NCBI RefSeq assembly: GCF_033978785.1
Contig: NC_084752.1
Coordinates: 14,630,336-14,694,335, forward strand
Reading direction: 5' to 3'
Source of the DNA: Entelurus aequoreus
Lineage: Eukaryota; Chordata; Actinopteri; Syngnathiformes; Syngnathidae
Length of the DNA: 64,000 nucleotides
The notes beneath the pieces were generated by a model, which saw nothing but the letters and a program-made list of their open reading frames with translations, did not search any database and had not been told where the DNA came from. The position numbers were made by a program, and so were the translations under genes. Below are positions 1-10,133 of this stretch, piece after piece (position 1 is the first letter of the stretch; each line of letters starts with the position of its first letter).

Positions 1-475
1 GAAAAAAAATCGTTTTTTCAATATTAAGTGAATTTTGTTATTTTCTCTTGTGTATTTTTTTACGTGTTAAAAAAGCAAAAATATGTTTTGTCTGATTGCT
101 CAAATACATTTTCAGTAGAATACTTAATCACTAAAATATTCAATAGCTGCAACCCTAGTGACCAATTCTATAATATTTTAAAGTTTGCATGTGGGGATTT
201 CTTTGTCCCTTCATTTAGAAGTTACTGTTACTGGCTCAAAATTGTTGCTATTGTTCACCAAAGTGATTGGTTTAAAGTCTTTTTGTGCTGTGTCATCCAG
301 CAGTGTGTTTGTAGACCTCACTTTGTTTACTGGGACACATTTTTAGTTGTTAATCATCTTATAGTTATTATAATAATCAATTAAATACCAAGCTTAGTTT
401 TTAACACTGGGTGAGATGTACACATGTGGTCATACCTTACTTATCCTAACCTCAATTTTTTTTTAACTTTTGCAG
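1..475 (+). other. ldb1 intron, no recognised element
   Basis: AT-rich sequence ending in a polypyrimidine tract and TTTTGCAG acceptor. A 118-codon open frame at 28-384 has no family features and is treated as chance. Confidence 0.7.
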
Positions 476-598
476 GTTTGTGTAGAGGGACGATTATATT
501 TGGAGTTCATGTTTGATGACATGATGAGGATAAAAACGTGGCACTTCAGCATCAGACAACACCGTGAACTCATCCCTCGCAGTATACTGGCCATGCAC
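476..598 (+). CDS. ldb1: ldb1 coding exon (end of dimerisation domain)
   Basis: Acceptor TTTTGCAG ends at 475 and donor GTACGT starts at 599. The exon is 41 codons in phase 0, beginning VCVEGRLYLEFMFDD and ending RSILAMH. It lies in the last part of the LDB self-association domain. The upstream exon (expected to end near MFTQ) is not in the window; 1-475 is intron. Confidence 0.95.
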
Positions 599-3500
599 GT
601 ACGTAGATGGCAACTATTGAAAATGTGTCTTGTTCTCTCTGTGTATTTATTAATTTATTTTGTCTTGTTCATGCCAGGCCCATGACCCTCAGATGTTGGA
701 CCAGTTGTCCAAAAATATTACAAGATGTGGCTTGTCAAACTCTACTCTAAACTACCTCCGAGTAAGTTAAATATACAAAAGATGGAATCTCCACCTGATG
801 TTGATCTGTGGTTGCTCCAAACTTCTGTATTTAATTTGATCATATACTGTATCTAAACTATAGAACTGTCCAGGTTAAGACTTTTTCTGTGGAGGCTTAA
901 AGTTGTTTCATAGAGGTTTTGAGTACAAAATGAGTGTAGTATGTTTTGTGAGTGCAAGGAGTGGGAATGGAAAACCTGTTCTTGTTGTAAACAGGTTTTG
1001 AGTGTTTCGATTCTTTTTTTTTTTTTTTTTTTGAGTGCTTAGGTAAATTATTTTTTTTTAAAAGGAGAAGTGTATTTTATATGACAAAAATGTTCAACAT
1101 GTTCCTGGGCATTCTTGTGTAATAACCACAGAATAACTGTGTAATTTGTTAATTTTGATAGACCATTGTATTTCTTATTTTTATTACAATATTAAGGCAG
1201 GGATTTTGATAATAGTCATTGTGTTATCATTATTTTATAGTTATTTTAAAAAATATATGTTTTTCTCGCACCCCTCTTAAGATTTCAGTGTTGGGTTTGC
1301 AAGCAACCTGTTTGTTTTTTGTTTTTTTTACAAATTAAAATTGTTTAAGAACCGAATCAATAAGCAGTATTGAAAAAAGATAAATTCTAGAGTTGGACCG
1401 ATTATCAGCCGGGCCATTATTTGGCGTTTTGATTGGTATCGGCCTTTTTTTCTTCTTCTTCTTCAACTACATCAGCAGATACAATATATACCCATATGAT
1501 ACCAGTATTTAGTATTTCACAAAATAATTAGTGAAGTAGAAAGTAATAACTGCTCAAGCACCAGCCCAATTGCCCTGCTTAAGAAAAGTTGCCTTCTTTT
1601 TTCACTGCAGTGGGCACGTGGCCACACCCACCATCCAACCATCCACCACTGCTATAAAATTGTATAAAATTAAGTAGATGGTGAATTATTGTGATGTAGA
1701 AAAAAATCCTATATTTTTAACAATTTTTGCGAGAGATTTCCCATGTTTTGAAATTTAAATCTTGATTCTCTGGCCTGCAGTTTCCTTAAAATATTGTTAA
1801 AACAACTTAAAGTTTTGGCCAGCTGTTTACTACTTCTTACAATATATAATATTCATGTTTGAATAAATTTCACTGCAAATGGATATGGGCTTCAAATATT
1901 GGTTATCGGCCCTTACAAGTTTTCTCAAGTAAAAATAAAAGAATAACTTAAGAGCCCACCAAACCTGAACAAAACAGCCAGTGGTGAAGTTACCAAATAG
2001 GGATTGGTATTTCAAGACATATTCTTGGTCTATGGTCACTATAAAGTCAAACACAAATACAAATAGACGGAATAGAAATTGAAAGAGTAAATGAAACCAA
2101 TTTTCTAGATATAATGATTAATGATAAAATGAACTGGAAATCTCATATAAAAAATATACAACATAAAGTGGCAAGAAACACGTCAATAATGAATAAAGCA
2201 AAACATGTTCTAGACCAAAAATCACTCTGTATTCTCTACTGCTCGCTAGTGTTACCATATCTGAGTTATTGTGCAGAAATATGGGGAAATAACTAGAAAA
2301 GTACACTTCATTCATTAACCGTGTTACAAAAAAGATCAGTTAGAATAATACATAATGTTGGATATAGAGAACATTCAAACCCTTTAATCATTGAATCGAA
2401 AATACTGAAATTCCACGACATAGTGAATTTGCAAACAGGTAAAATTATACACAAAACCAACTATAATCTGCTACCCAGGAATGTACAACAATTATTTTCC
2501 ACAAAAGAGGAGAAATATAATCTTAGAGAAAAATGTAATTTAAAACATTTGTGCGCACATAGAACACTTAAGACCTTCAGTATATCAGTATGTGGAATTA
2601 AATTATGGATTAACCAAAGAATTCAAACAATGTGCTAATATGATCCACTTCAAGAAACTCTTCAAACTTAGTGTTTACAAAGTACTAGGGGTGTGGGGAA
2701 AAATCGATTCGAATTTGAATCGTGATTCTCACGTTGTGCGATTCAGAATCGATTCCCATTTTTTTAAAATCTATTTTTTTTAAAAATGTATTTAAAAAAA
2801 AAAAAATTATTTCTTTCTTTAATTAATCAATCCAACAAAACAATACACAGCAATACCATAGCAATGCAATCCAATTCCAAAACCAAACCCGACCCAGCAA
2901 CACTCAGAACTGCAATAAACAGAGCAATTAAGAGGAGACACAAACACAACACAGAACAAACCAAAAGTAGTGAAACAAAAATTGATATTATCAACAACAG
3001 TATTAGTATTAGTTACAATTTCAACATAGCAGTGATTAAAAATCCCTCATTGACATTATCATTAGACATTTATAAAAATAAATGAACAATAGTGTCACAG
3101 TGGCTTACACTTGCATCGCATCTCATAAGCTTGACAGCACACTGTGTCTAATATTTTCACAAAGATAAAATAAGTCATATTTTTGGTTCATTTAATAGTT
3201 AAAAGAAATTTACATTATTGCAATCAGTTGATAAAACATTGTCCTTTACAATTATAAAAGCTTTTTACAAAAATCTACTACTCTGCTTGCATGTCAGCAG
3301 ACTGGGGTAGATCCTGCTGAAATCCTATGTATTGAATGAATAGAGAATGGTTTTTGAATCGAGAATCGTGTTGAATTGAAAAAAAAAATAGATTTTTAAT
3401 CGAATCGTGACCCGAAGAATCGATATTGAATCGAATCATGGGACACCCAAAGGTTCACAGCCCTACAAAGTACAAAGAAGAACCATGATAAACATTCTGA

Positions 3501-6500
3501 ATTTATTTCAACCATCCATTCATTTTCTAGATAATCTTATTTATTTCACCATATGAAATATAACTTACTTCACTAATTATTATTAATTTATTTTAATGTT
3601 ATTAGTTATGGAGTATATTGTGAATAAATTGAGAACAGGAAGTGAACAAAAGTTTTAGCAACTGCTATGTAAAGGAAAAGGGTTAGGATTAAAAAAGCTC
3701 TACTTCTTCCTACTCCTTTTCGAACATGTTGAATAGAGAAACTAGAAATTGTGACGTATCATGTTGTATGCATGCATGTTTGAAATAAACACCAACTCGA
3801 GTCAACTATTTTAGTTTTGGTGAGTTTTCCATGGTGAAAATACTTGAGAAACACACAGACACAAAAACAAATACATTTACTACAATCCACAGCACTTCTC
3901 ACAACAATTGTACTCTGTAGTCTTGGCTTAAACCAACTAAAAAACCTACAAATACAGAGGACAAATTTCACCACATCTAGTGTGTGTGTGACAATCATTG
4001 GTACTTTAATCTTTTTAATCTTTAATAAGCTGGAGAGACCAAAACACAACTTTTCTTCTGCAGTGGTTTAGGATGCACTGTAGACTGTGTTCTCATTTCC
4101 TGGCGCCCTCTGCTGGTTGCTACCAAGTAGTGACATTAACTAATGTCTCCATTGGATCGAGTTCACTAGAACACAATCTTATTTTATTCCCAATACGGTT
4201 GTGTTCATTCGGTTTACATTGCATCATCTTTTGAACCCTGAACAACCTTGATCCACAACACACAATATTGGATACAGATTTATAAAATGTTAATATATTA
4301 AAAACTCCTCAAATAGGAGCTTTTACATTCTCTAAAACAGTAGCATTCTAACCGTGCTTTCTCTGCTCCAGCTGTGTGTGATTCTGGAGCCCATGCAAGA
4401 ACTGATGTCCCGACACAAGACATACAGCCTTAGCCCCAGAGACTGCCTCAAGACCTGCCTCTTCCAGAAATGGCAGCGAATGGTGGCACCACCAGGTAGA
4501 TGAACAGTGAGCAGGCATTCAAACAGTACACAATGCCCACACTCTGTGTAACTCTCCCTGTAGCTGAGCCATCAAGACAGGCCCCAAGCAAGCGGCGGAA
4601 GCGGAAGATGTCAGGTGGCAGCACCATCAGCGGAGGAGGAGGAACTAATAACAACAATAATAACAAAAAGAAGAGTCCTGGCAGTGGCTTCCCTCTGTCC
4701 AGCCAGGTTCCAGTAAGTACATGAGTGTAATAATGTTTTGTGTGCACCATTAGTACCAGAAAACTCCATGTCTACTACATACCAGTGAATAACTTATTTA
4801 CTCAGCCTGTTCAAGGTGGTGTGAATAGAGGCTGTGCTTATATTTAATTTTCAATTTAGAATGTAATCACTGTACACATCAAACTAGTCCCTCCAGGGTT
4901 TCACTGGCTTTTTGGGGATTTTTTTCTAAAAGTTGCATTCAAAGTTGTGATGGTTTAAGGATAATTTGTTCAAATACACTGCGTCCGCTTGTGAGTTTAT
5001 GAATTTGTCAATGTTTTAAACGTTCTTTGTAACCCTAACCCCAAAAAGCACATGATTTGAACTAGGGCTGGAGGATATGACCTTTTATTAATATCTCGAT
5101 ATTTTTGGGCCATGTCACGACACACGATATATATCGCAATATTTTGCCTTAGCCTTGAATGAACACTTGATGCATATAATCACACCAGTATGATGATTCT
5201 ATGTGTCTACATTAAAACATTCTTGTTCATACTGCATTAATATATGCTACTTTTAAACTTTCATGCAGAGAGGGAAATCACAAGTAAGTCAATTTAGCAA
5301 AACTGTATTTATTCAACAGTTATTAAGCAGTAGCACAAATATTCATGTCATTTCAAAACAGAAAGTGCAAGATTGTCAGATACGTTTTAAAACAAGCTAT
5401 GAGTGCGCTTTTGTGCATGATGTCACTAAGATGACATGTAAAAACAACACTAAATTAAAGTGCACTTTTTGTACAGAACGCCACTACAATAGTTTAAAAC
5501 AAATAAAGTGCACTTTTGTGCATGATGTCACACAAGATATTTCAATAGGTGTCAAATAAAAATTAGCTGCATAATAGGAAATCAAATAGCAGTGCTGCTA
5601 CTTTTTGTAGCAACGCTTTTGCCGCATAATTGTTCAACATCTTCCGCTTGAAGCCAAACCACCGCCAGACGATGCACCCCGTGCTGTTTTCTTGGGAATT
5701 AATTATTCCTCCATTTGTTACCAGATTGGCACCTTCTTTCTCTCGTATACCACTCGCAATGCACCGTTAGCATCACAGCTAATGTTACCCATGTAGCTAC
5801 CTCTCTGCTCGGGGAGGGCGTGTGACGTCGCACGCGTGACATATGTAAGAAGGTGCGCTTGTTTATGTCTCTGTGAGAAGGAGAGACAAGAAAGTGGGAA
5901 ACCCATGCAGTGTAATGCCCACAGCTAAAAGCAACTGCGTGAGAACATATACTCAAATATCACGATACAGTCATATTCTATATGGCACAGAGACAAACCC
6001 GCGATATATTGAGTATATCGATATATCGCCCAGCCCAGGCTTTGAGTTTGACACCCGTGGGTTAGTTATTTGAGTTTTTGGGGCAAATTTATTTGTCGTA
6101 CACTACCGTTCAAAAGTTTGGGGTCACATTGAAATGTCCTTATTTTTGAAGGAAAAGCACTGTACTTTTCATTGAAGATAACTTTAAACTAGTCTTAACT
6201 TTAAAGAAATACACTCTATACATTGCTAATGTGGTAAATGACTATTCTAGCTGCAAATGTCTGGTTTTTGGTGCAATATCTACATAGGTGTATAGAGGCC
6301 CATTTCCAGCAACTATCACTCCAGTGTTCTAATGGTACAATGTGTTTGCTCATTGGCTCAGAAGGCTAATTGATTATTAGAAAACCCTTGTGCAATCATG
6401 TTCACACATCTGAAAACAGTTTAGCTCGTTACAGAAGCTACAAAACTGACCTTCCTTTGAGCAGATTGAGTTTCTGGAGCATCACATTTGTGGGGTCAAT

Positions 6501-9500
6501 TAAACGCTCAAAATGGCCAGAAAAAGAGAACTTTCATCTGAAACTCGACAGTCTATTCTTGTTCTTAGAAATGAAGGCTATTCCACAAAATTGTTTGGGT
6601 GACCCCAAACTTTTGAACGGTAGTGTAAATTTTCACTCTTGTCCAAAATGTGTGTTTAATTTGCATGAATTGGCACAATGGCAATTTTGCTAATTCCTTG
6701 AGGGTTTTTCCTATGTTTAATTACCTTGCTTTATGTCACAAAGGTGTTAAGAGTATTTCACAAACTTCCATTGTCCCCGTTTTTTTTAATGTATTGTTGT
6801 GAGTGGGTGATGTTTATTTATTTATTTTAATTAGGACAATGCATATTCATCAACATAGAGCAACAATGTAAATATGCCAGAGTTAAGGACAATAGCAAAC
6901 TTTCATCCGTTGTCCTAAGGCAGGTTAATACAGTAAACATTCAACAGGTCACGATACAAAAGAATACATAAATCACAAGACATTACACATTACAAGTATA
7001 CCATAAGCACAGACCATGAACAAAAACAAGTGAATAATCTAGTTGTGCGTGTATGTCTAATTACTTTCCAACCACTGTTTCAGTTCAGTTTTAAATGTTG
7101 AATAGGTGTCACAGTTTCTGACATGAGCTGGCAGCCTGTTCCATGACTGTATGCCTCTGATAGACCCCACCATTTGGCCAAATTTAGTCCTGCGCCTTTG
7201 TACTTTGCAGTCCCCTTTGGTCACTGCTCTGGTGTTTACTTGACTGCTATTTTTTTTAATTAATAAAATCTATCAAGGGAGGGGGAGCAAGTTCATTTAG
7301 AACTCTAAAGATGAGGCAAGCACACATGAATATCTGATAATTATCTAAATCCAAAATATTATACTTACTTTGTATGTACTTCTTCTTACCCTTAAAGGGG
7401 TCGTATTATGATTTATTTATTTTTACAATGAATAACCTTGCTTGTGGTGACGGTCTGAATAACATGTTAATGGTAGTTCTTTGGTCCAAATTTTGCATAG
7501 ACTTTGATTTACAGACCATATTCAAGCTGCTTTCTGACTGTCTCTTCAGAAAGAGCTGTTTTGAGAATGGTCTTATTTGCACGTGAAAGCCCTCCTCCAG
7601 GCCAAGCTCCCTTTGACTGCGTTGCCAACCCGTCACCCATGTTGTAGTTTTTAATTCTTCCACATAGTCTTCTGACAGATAAGTTAGAACTATAGACTAC
7701 AATACGCTACTGTAGAGGATTTTAGCATGCATGTATGAGCCAGTTTGCAAAACATCAAGAGGAAGATGGAACTTAATGACTTTGAACTGCAACTGAATAC
7801 AAATGGTGGACTTGCGCTATGCTCTTCGGGTAAACCTCTGCCATATAAAGCAAACTACATAACTTCCAAACAGCACGTTGGGAGCAAGTTTGAAAGAAGG
7901 CAAGATTGTAGTGTTGTCCCGATACCAATATTTTGGTACCAGTACCAAAATTATTGTGTTACTTTTCAGTACTTTTAGATAATTTTCTAAATAAAGGGGA
8001 CCACAAAAAATAGCAATATTGGCTTTATTTTAACAAAAAATCTTATGGTACATACATATGTTTTGTTATTGCAAGTTTGTCCTTAAATAAAATAGTGAAC
8101 ATACAAGACAACTGGTCTTTTAGTAGTAAGTAAACAAACAAAGGCTCCTAATTTAGTCTGCTGACGTATGCAGTAAGATATTGTCATTTTCCATTCTATT
8201 ATTTTGTCAAAATTATTAAGGACAAGTGGTAGAAAAGGAATTATTAATCTACTTGTTCATTTACTGTTGATATCTGCTTACTTTCTCTTTTAACATGTTC
8301 TATCTACTTTTTTGTTAAAATGCAATAATCACTTATTATTTTGTTGTTTGGATACTTAACATTAGTTTTGGATGATACCACAAATTTGGGTATCAATCCG
8401 ATACCAAGTCGTTACAGGATCGTACATTGGTCATATTCAAAGTCCTCATGAGTCGAGGGACATATTTCCCGAGTTTATAAACATAATATAAATGTTTTTA
8501 AAAAGGAAAGAAGATGAGATGCCAAAATATATTGACGTAATCATAGTAGTATCGACTAGATACGCGCCTGTACTTAAAAGTTAAAGTACCAATGATTGTC
8601 ACACACACACTAGGTGTGGCGAAATTATTCTCTGCATTTGACCCATCACCCTTGATCACCCCCTGGGAGGTGAGGGGAGCAGCAGCAGTGGCCGTGCCCG
8701 GGAATCGTTTTTGGTGATTTAACCCCCAATTCCAACCCTTGATGCTGAGTGCCAAGCAGGGAGGTAATGGGTCCCATTTTTATAGTCTTTGGTATGACTC
8801 GGCCGGGGTTTGAACTCACAACCTACCGATCTCAGGGCGGACACTCTAACCACTAGGCCACTGAGTAGGTTGGTATCATTTTAGTGGATGTTTGGTGTGG
8901 ATCCACCAATGGCGTTTGTTTACATTTTGACGCCGGTGAGCTACGGTGTGTAGTGAAGCATGTTTAGCTATTCCTCGTCCTGCAGGGATGATACTTGTAA
9001 GAAACGTACTTTGTGTATATTGCAGCCCGGAAGAGTTAAGGCTGCAAGGTGTTCGGAGTATTTGTTCTGTTGTGTTTATGTTGTGTTACGGTGCGGATGT
9101 TCTCCCGAAATGTGTTTGTCATTCTTGTTTGGTGTGGATTCACAGTGTGGCGCATATTTCTAACAGTGTAAAAGTTGTTTATACGGCCACCCCCAGTGTA
9201 AACTGTATCGCTGTTGATCAATTATGCGTTGCATTCACGTGTGTGTGCGTACAGAAACCGCACATATCTTGTGACTGGGCCGGCACGTTGTTAGAATGGA
9301 TGAAAAGCGGACGTGACGACAGCTCGTAGAGGACGTTAAAGGCAGTGCCTTTAAGGCACGCCCCCAAGACTGTGGTCTGGGTGGACTATGAGATATAATG
9401 ACTGATGGACACCTTCGTTGGATAATGAAGGTTGCCTCAGCTCAAAGCCTGAGCCCTGACATTAATGAACTAGCATCCACGAAAAGATGACAGGTATCTG

Positions 9501-10133
9501 GCTTGGGCACATCAGATTAGATCAGTGTGTTGCAAACTGAGCAGTTTAAAGTCCTGAATGGTTGGTTTATTCATTGTTATTTTATTTTCAAATTTATTAG
9601 CCTGTGGAAAAAGTTAATGTTGATATTTACCTCAGAAGGCTGCAAATAGAAAAGAGGCATTCAATTTTTATTTAAATTGTATTTGATATGTCATTGATAT
9701 TTTTTAATTATTATTATTATTATTTGAAACTCGATTTTGCATGTCACTATAAAGTTATATAAGCCTTGCCTGTTCAATATTCAATGCAAAACTTGTTTGG
9801 GTCCCTATTAAAAGGTTCATTTGTTCAACCTTGGCCCGCGGCTTTGTTCAGTTTAAAATTTTGGCCCACTCTGTATTTGAGTTTGACACTTCTGATTTAC
9901 AGGATGTGATGGTGGTGGGAGAGCCCACGCTGATGGGAGGGGAGTTTGGTGACGAAGACGAGCGTTTGATCACGCGGCTGGAGAACACACAGTTTGACGC
10001 GGCCAACGGCATCGACGACGAGGACAGCTTCAACAACTCCCCGGCTCTGGGATCCAACTCGCCGTGGAACAACAAAGCGCCCTCCAGCCAGGAGAGCAAG
10101 AGCGACAACCCCACTTCGCAAGCATCGCAATAA
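476..10133 (+). CDS. ldb1: LIM domain-binding protein 1 (3' part of gene, five coding exons)
   Basis: LDB1 (NLI/CLIM2) is a nuclear adaptor. It dimerises through its N-terminal domain and binds LIM domains of LMO and LIM-homeodomain proteins through a C-terminal LIM-interaction domain, building enhancer-promoter complexes. Exons read as 476-598, 678-761, 4372-4495, 4564-4712 and 9903-10133; joined they give 236 residues in frame to a TAA stop. In order these hold the end of the dimerisation domain, the LDB/Chip conserved domain, a KRRKRK nuclear localisation signal, and the LIM-interaction domain ending in NPTSQASQ. The vertebrate short isoform is about 375 residues, so roughly 140 N-terminal codons lie left of the window. 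Serine-rich GSTISGGGG plus GIDDEDSFNNSPALG favour LDB1 over LDB2. Teleosts can carry ldb1a and ldb1b; I cannot tell which this is. Confidence 0.96.
678..761 (+). CDS. ldb1: ldb1 coding exon
   Basis: It follows a 79-bp intron. The 28 codons, phase 0, run AHDPQMLDQLSKNITRCG to LNYLR, with donor GTAAGT. The second residue is His where mammalian LDB1 has Gln, judged from memory of the family. Confidence 0.95.
762..2040 (+). other. ldb1 intron 5' part with degenerate repeat
   Basis: AT-rich intron with a T19-type tract near 1012-1032. Sequence from about 1386 to 1930 carries ATCGG-type motifs at both ends (TTGGACCGATTATCAGCC; GGTTATCGGCCC) and looks like an old, unclassified transposon. Nothing else is recognised. 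Confidence 0.35.
2041..3795 (+). pseudogene. Non-LTR retrotransposon 3' end (reverse transcriptase C-terminus), split by a hAT element
   Basis: 2041-2685 encodes the C-terminal part of a LINE reverse transcriptase: NFLDIMINDKMNWKSHI, LCILYCSLVLPYLSYCAEIW, then LQKRSVRIIHNVGYR. There is a stop after WGNN at 2294 and a frame change near 2600. The reading resumes after the insertion at 3466 and ends in the element's 3'UTR near 3795 (AAATAAAC). Family membership (CR1/L2/Rex-like) is inferred from these motifs only. Confidence 0.75.
2686..3465 (+). mobile_element. Non-autonomous hAT element, copy 1
   Basis: 780 bp bounded by TAGGGGTGTGG and ACAGCCCTA and flanked by a perfect 8-bp duplication CAAAGTAC (2678-2685, 3466-3473). 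Inner ends are rich in ATCGATTCGAAT-type palindromes. No transposase is seen. It sits inside the LINE remnant. Confidence 0.9.
3976..4020 (+). repeat. SINE 3' tail fragment
   Basis: CTAGTGTGTGTGTGACAATC followed by ATTGGTACTTTAATC matches the tail of the full SINE at 8576-8869 in the opposite orientation. Confidence 0.6.
4372..4495 (+). CDS. ldb1: ldb1 coding exon (LDB/Chip conserved domain)
   Basis: Acceptor CTGCTCCAG. It encodes LCVILEPMQELMSRHK through CLFQKWQRMVAPP, the conserved segment that in the family contacts SSBP proteins. It ends in phase 1 with a single G before GTAGAT. Confidence 0.95.
4564..4712 (+). CDS. ldb1: ldb1 coding exon (nuclear localisation signal)
   Basis: A 68-bp intron separates it from the previous exon; the split Ala codon is completed by CT. 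It encodes the basic SKRRKRKMSGG signal, then a Gly-rich and six-Asn linker, then SSQVP. The Asn run comes from imperfect AAC/AAT codons, so this linker is a likely site of length variation between species. Confidence 0.94.
5063..6039 (+). mobile_element. Internally deleted DNA transposon with GGGCTGGGCGATAT-type ends
   Basis: It begins TAGGGCTGGAGGATATGACC and ends ATCGATATATCGCCCAGCCC, with nested ATATCG palindromes at both ends. Two related pieces occur in the tandem block at 17.1-18.5 kb. The ends resemble hAT, but I found no clean duplication. The internal open frame (5263-5559) has no recognisable domain. Confidence 0.7.
6101..6625 (+). mobile_element. Tc1-like miniature element, copy 1 (525 bp)
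   Basis: The inverted ends start CACTACCGTTCAAAAGTTTG, flanked by TA. A 29-codon relic at 6513-6602 starts MARKRELSSETRQSILVLRN, the helix-turn-helix start of Tc1 transposases, and runs into the right inverted repeat. This marks it as an internal deletion of a Tc1-like parent. Two more copies of exactly 525 bp lie at 17907 and 29122. Confidence 0.92.
6830..7372 (-). pseudogene. LINE reverse-transcriptase C-terminal fragment
   Basis: Read on the minus strand, about 7250-7060 encodes NTRAVTKGDCKVQRRRTKFG, then SWNRLPAHVRNCDTY and FKTELKQWLESN-stop. This is the conserved tail of L2/Rex1-type LINE proteins. It is a different lineage from the LINE at 2041-3795. It is truncated and embedded in an ldb1 intron. 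Confidence 0.75.
7395..7900 (+). repeat. Fragment of the CGGAC-ended transposon family
   Basis: It shares blocks (AAAGGGGTC, GGTGGTTCTTTGnTCAAAnTT, TTTCTGACwGTCTCTTCA) with the complete element at 60573-61537 and with copies at 25150 and 48952. Ends are missing. Confidence 0.5.
7909..9017 (+). mobile_element. DNA transposon with GTTGTCCCGATACC end, split by a SINE
   Basis: It starts TAGTGTTGTCCCGATACC and continues through TTTGGATGATACCAC and GGCGTTTGTTTACATT blocks. It is truncated at about 9017, where another repeat begins. The family is also at 19750-20852, minus strand 21640-22345, and as an old remnant near 24620-25000. Confidence 0.65.
8576..8869 (-). mobile_element. tRNA-derived SINE, full length
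   Basis: On the minus strand the head carries a pol III box A-like TGGCCTAGTGGTTAGAGTG and a box B-like GAGTTCAAACCCCGG, then a core, then the tail TGACAATCATTGGTACTTT. It is inserted in the element at 7909-9017: removing it restores CTGTACTTGGTATCATT as in the copy near 20330. Confidence 0.8.
9018..9375 (+). repeat. Fragment of a GGAAGAGTTA...GGGAGGGTTGGCAAGT repeat
   Basis: It matches 37677-38135 over most of its length (GTATTTGTTCTGTTGTGTTT, TATACGGCCACCC, AGGCAGTGCCT). Open frames here (8946-9329) cross the junction of two repeats and are not genes. Confidence 0.6.
9376..9902 (+). other. ldb1 intron end with repeat-like acceptor region
   Basis: No recognised element in 9376-9800. From about 9830 to 9890 the sequence GGCCCGCGGCTTTGTTCAGT and TATTTGAGTTTGACAC resembles a dispersed teleost repeat whose GAGTTTGACACCC end also appears at 6040. 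It runs to within about 10 bases of the acceptor at 9902. Confidence 0.4.
9903..10133 (+). CDS. ldb1: ldb1 terminal coding exon (LIM-interaction domain)
   Basis: It starts DVMVVGEPTLMGGEFGDEDE, the LIM-interaction domain, and ends NPTSQASQ before TAA at 10131-10133 (76 codons plus stop). The first codons keep the phase of the exon ending at 4712. The exon is GC-rich with many CpGs, unlike the flanking introns. Confidence 0.96.
   Translation, partial: DVMVVGEPTLMGGEFGDEDERLITRLENTQFDAANGIDDEDSFNNSPALGSNSPWNNKAPSSQESKSDNPTSQASQ

Noticed and set aside
28..384. 118-codon frame at the window start
   Set aside because: Phe/Tyr/Cys-rich composition typical of AT-rich non-coding sequence, no family resemblance, and it lies in an ldb1 intron.
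3844..4071. 75- and 96-codon frames near the SINE tail
   Set aside because: They cross a SINE tail fragment and have no domain; they overlap on opposite strands.
8946..9329. 127-codon cysteine-rich frame
   Set aside because: It spans the junction of two transposable-element fragments, and a near copy at 37588-37938 belongs to the same repeat.
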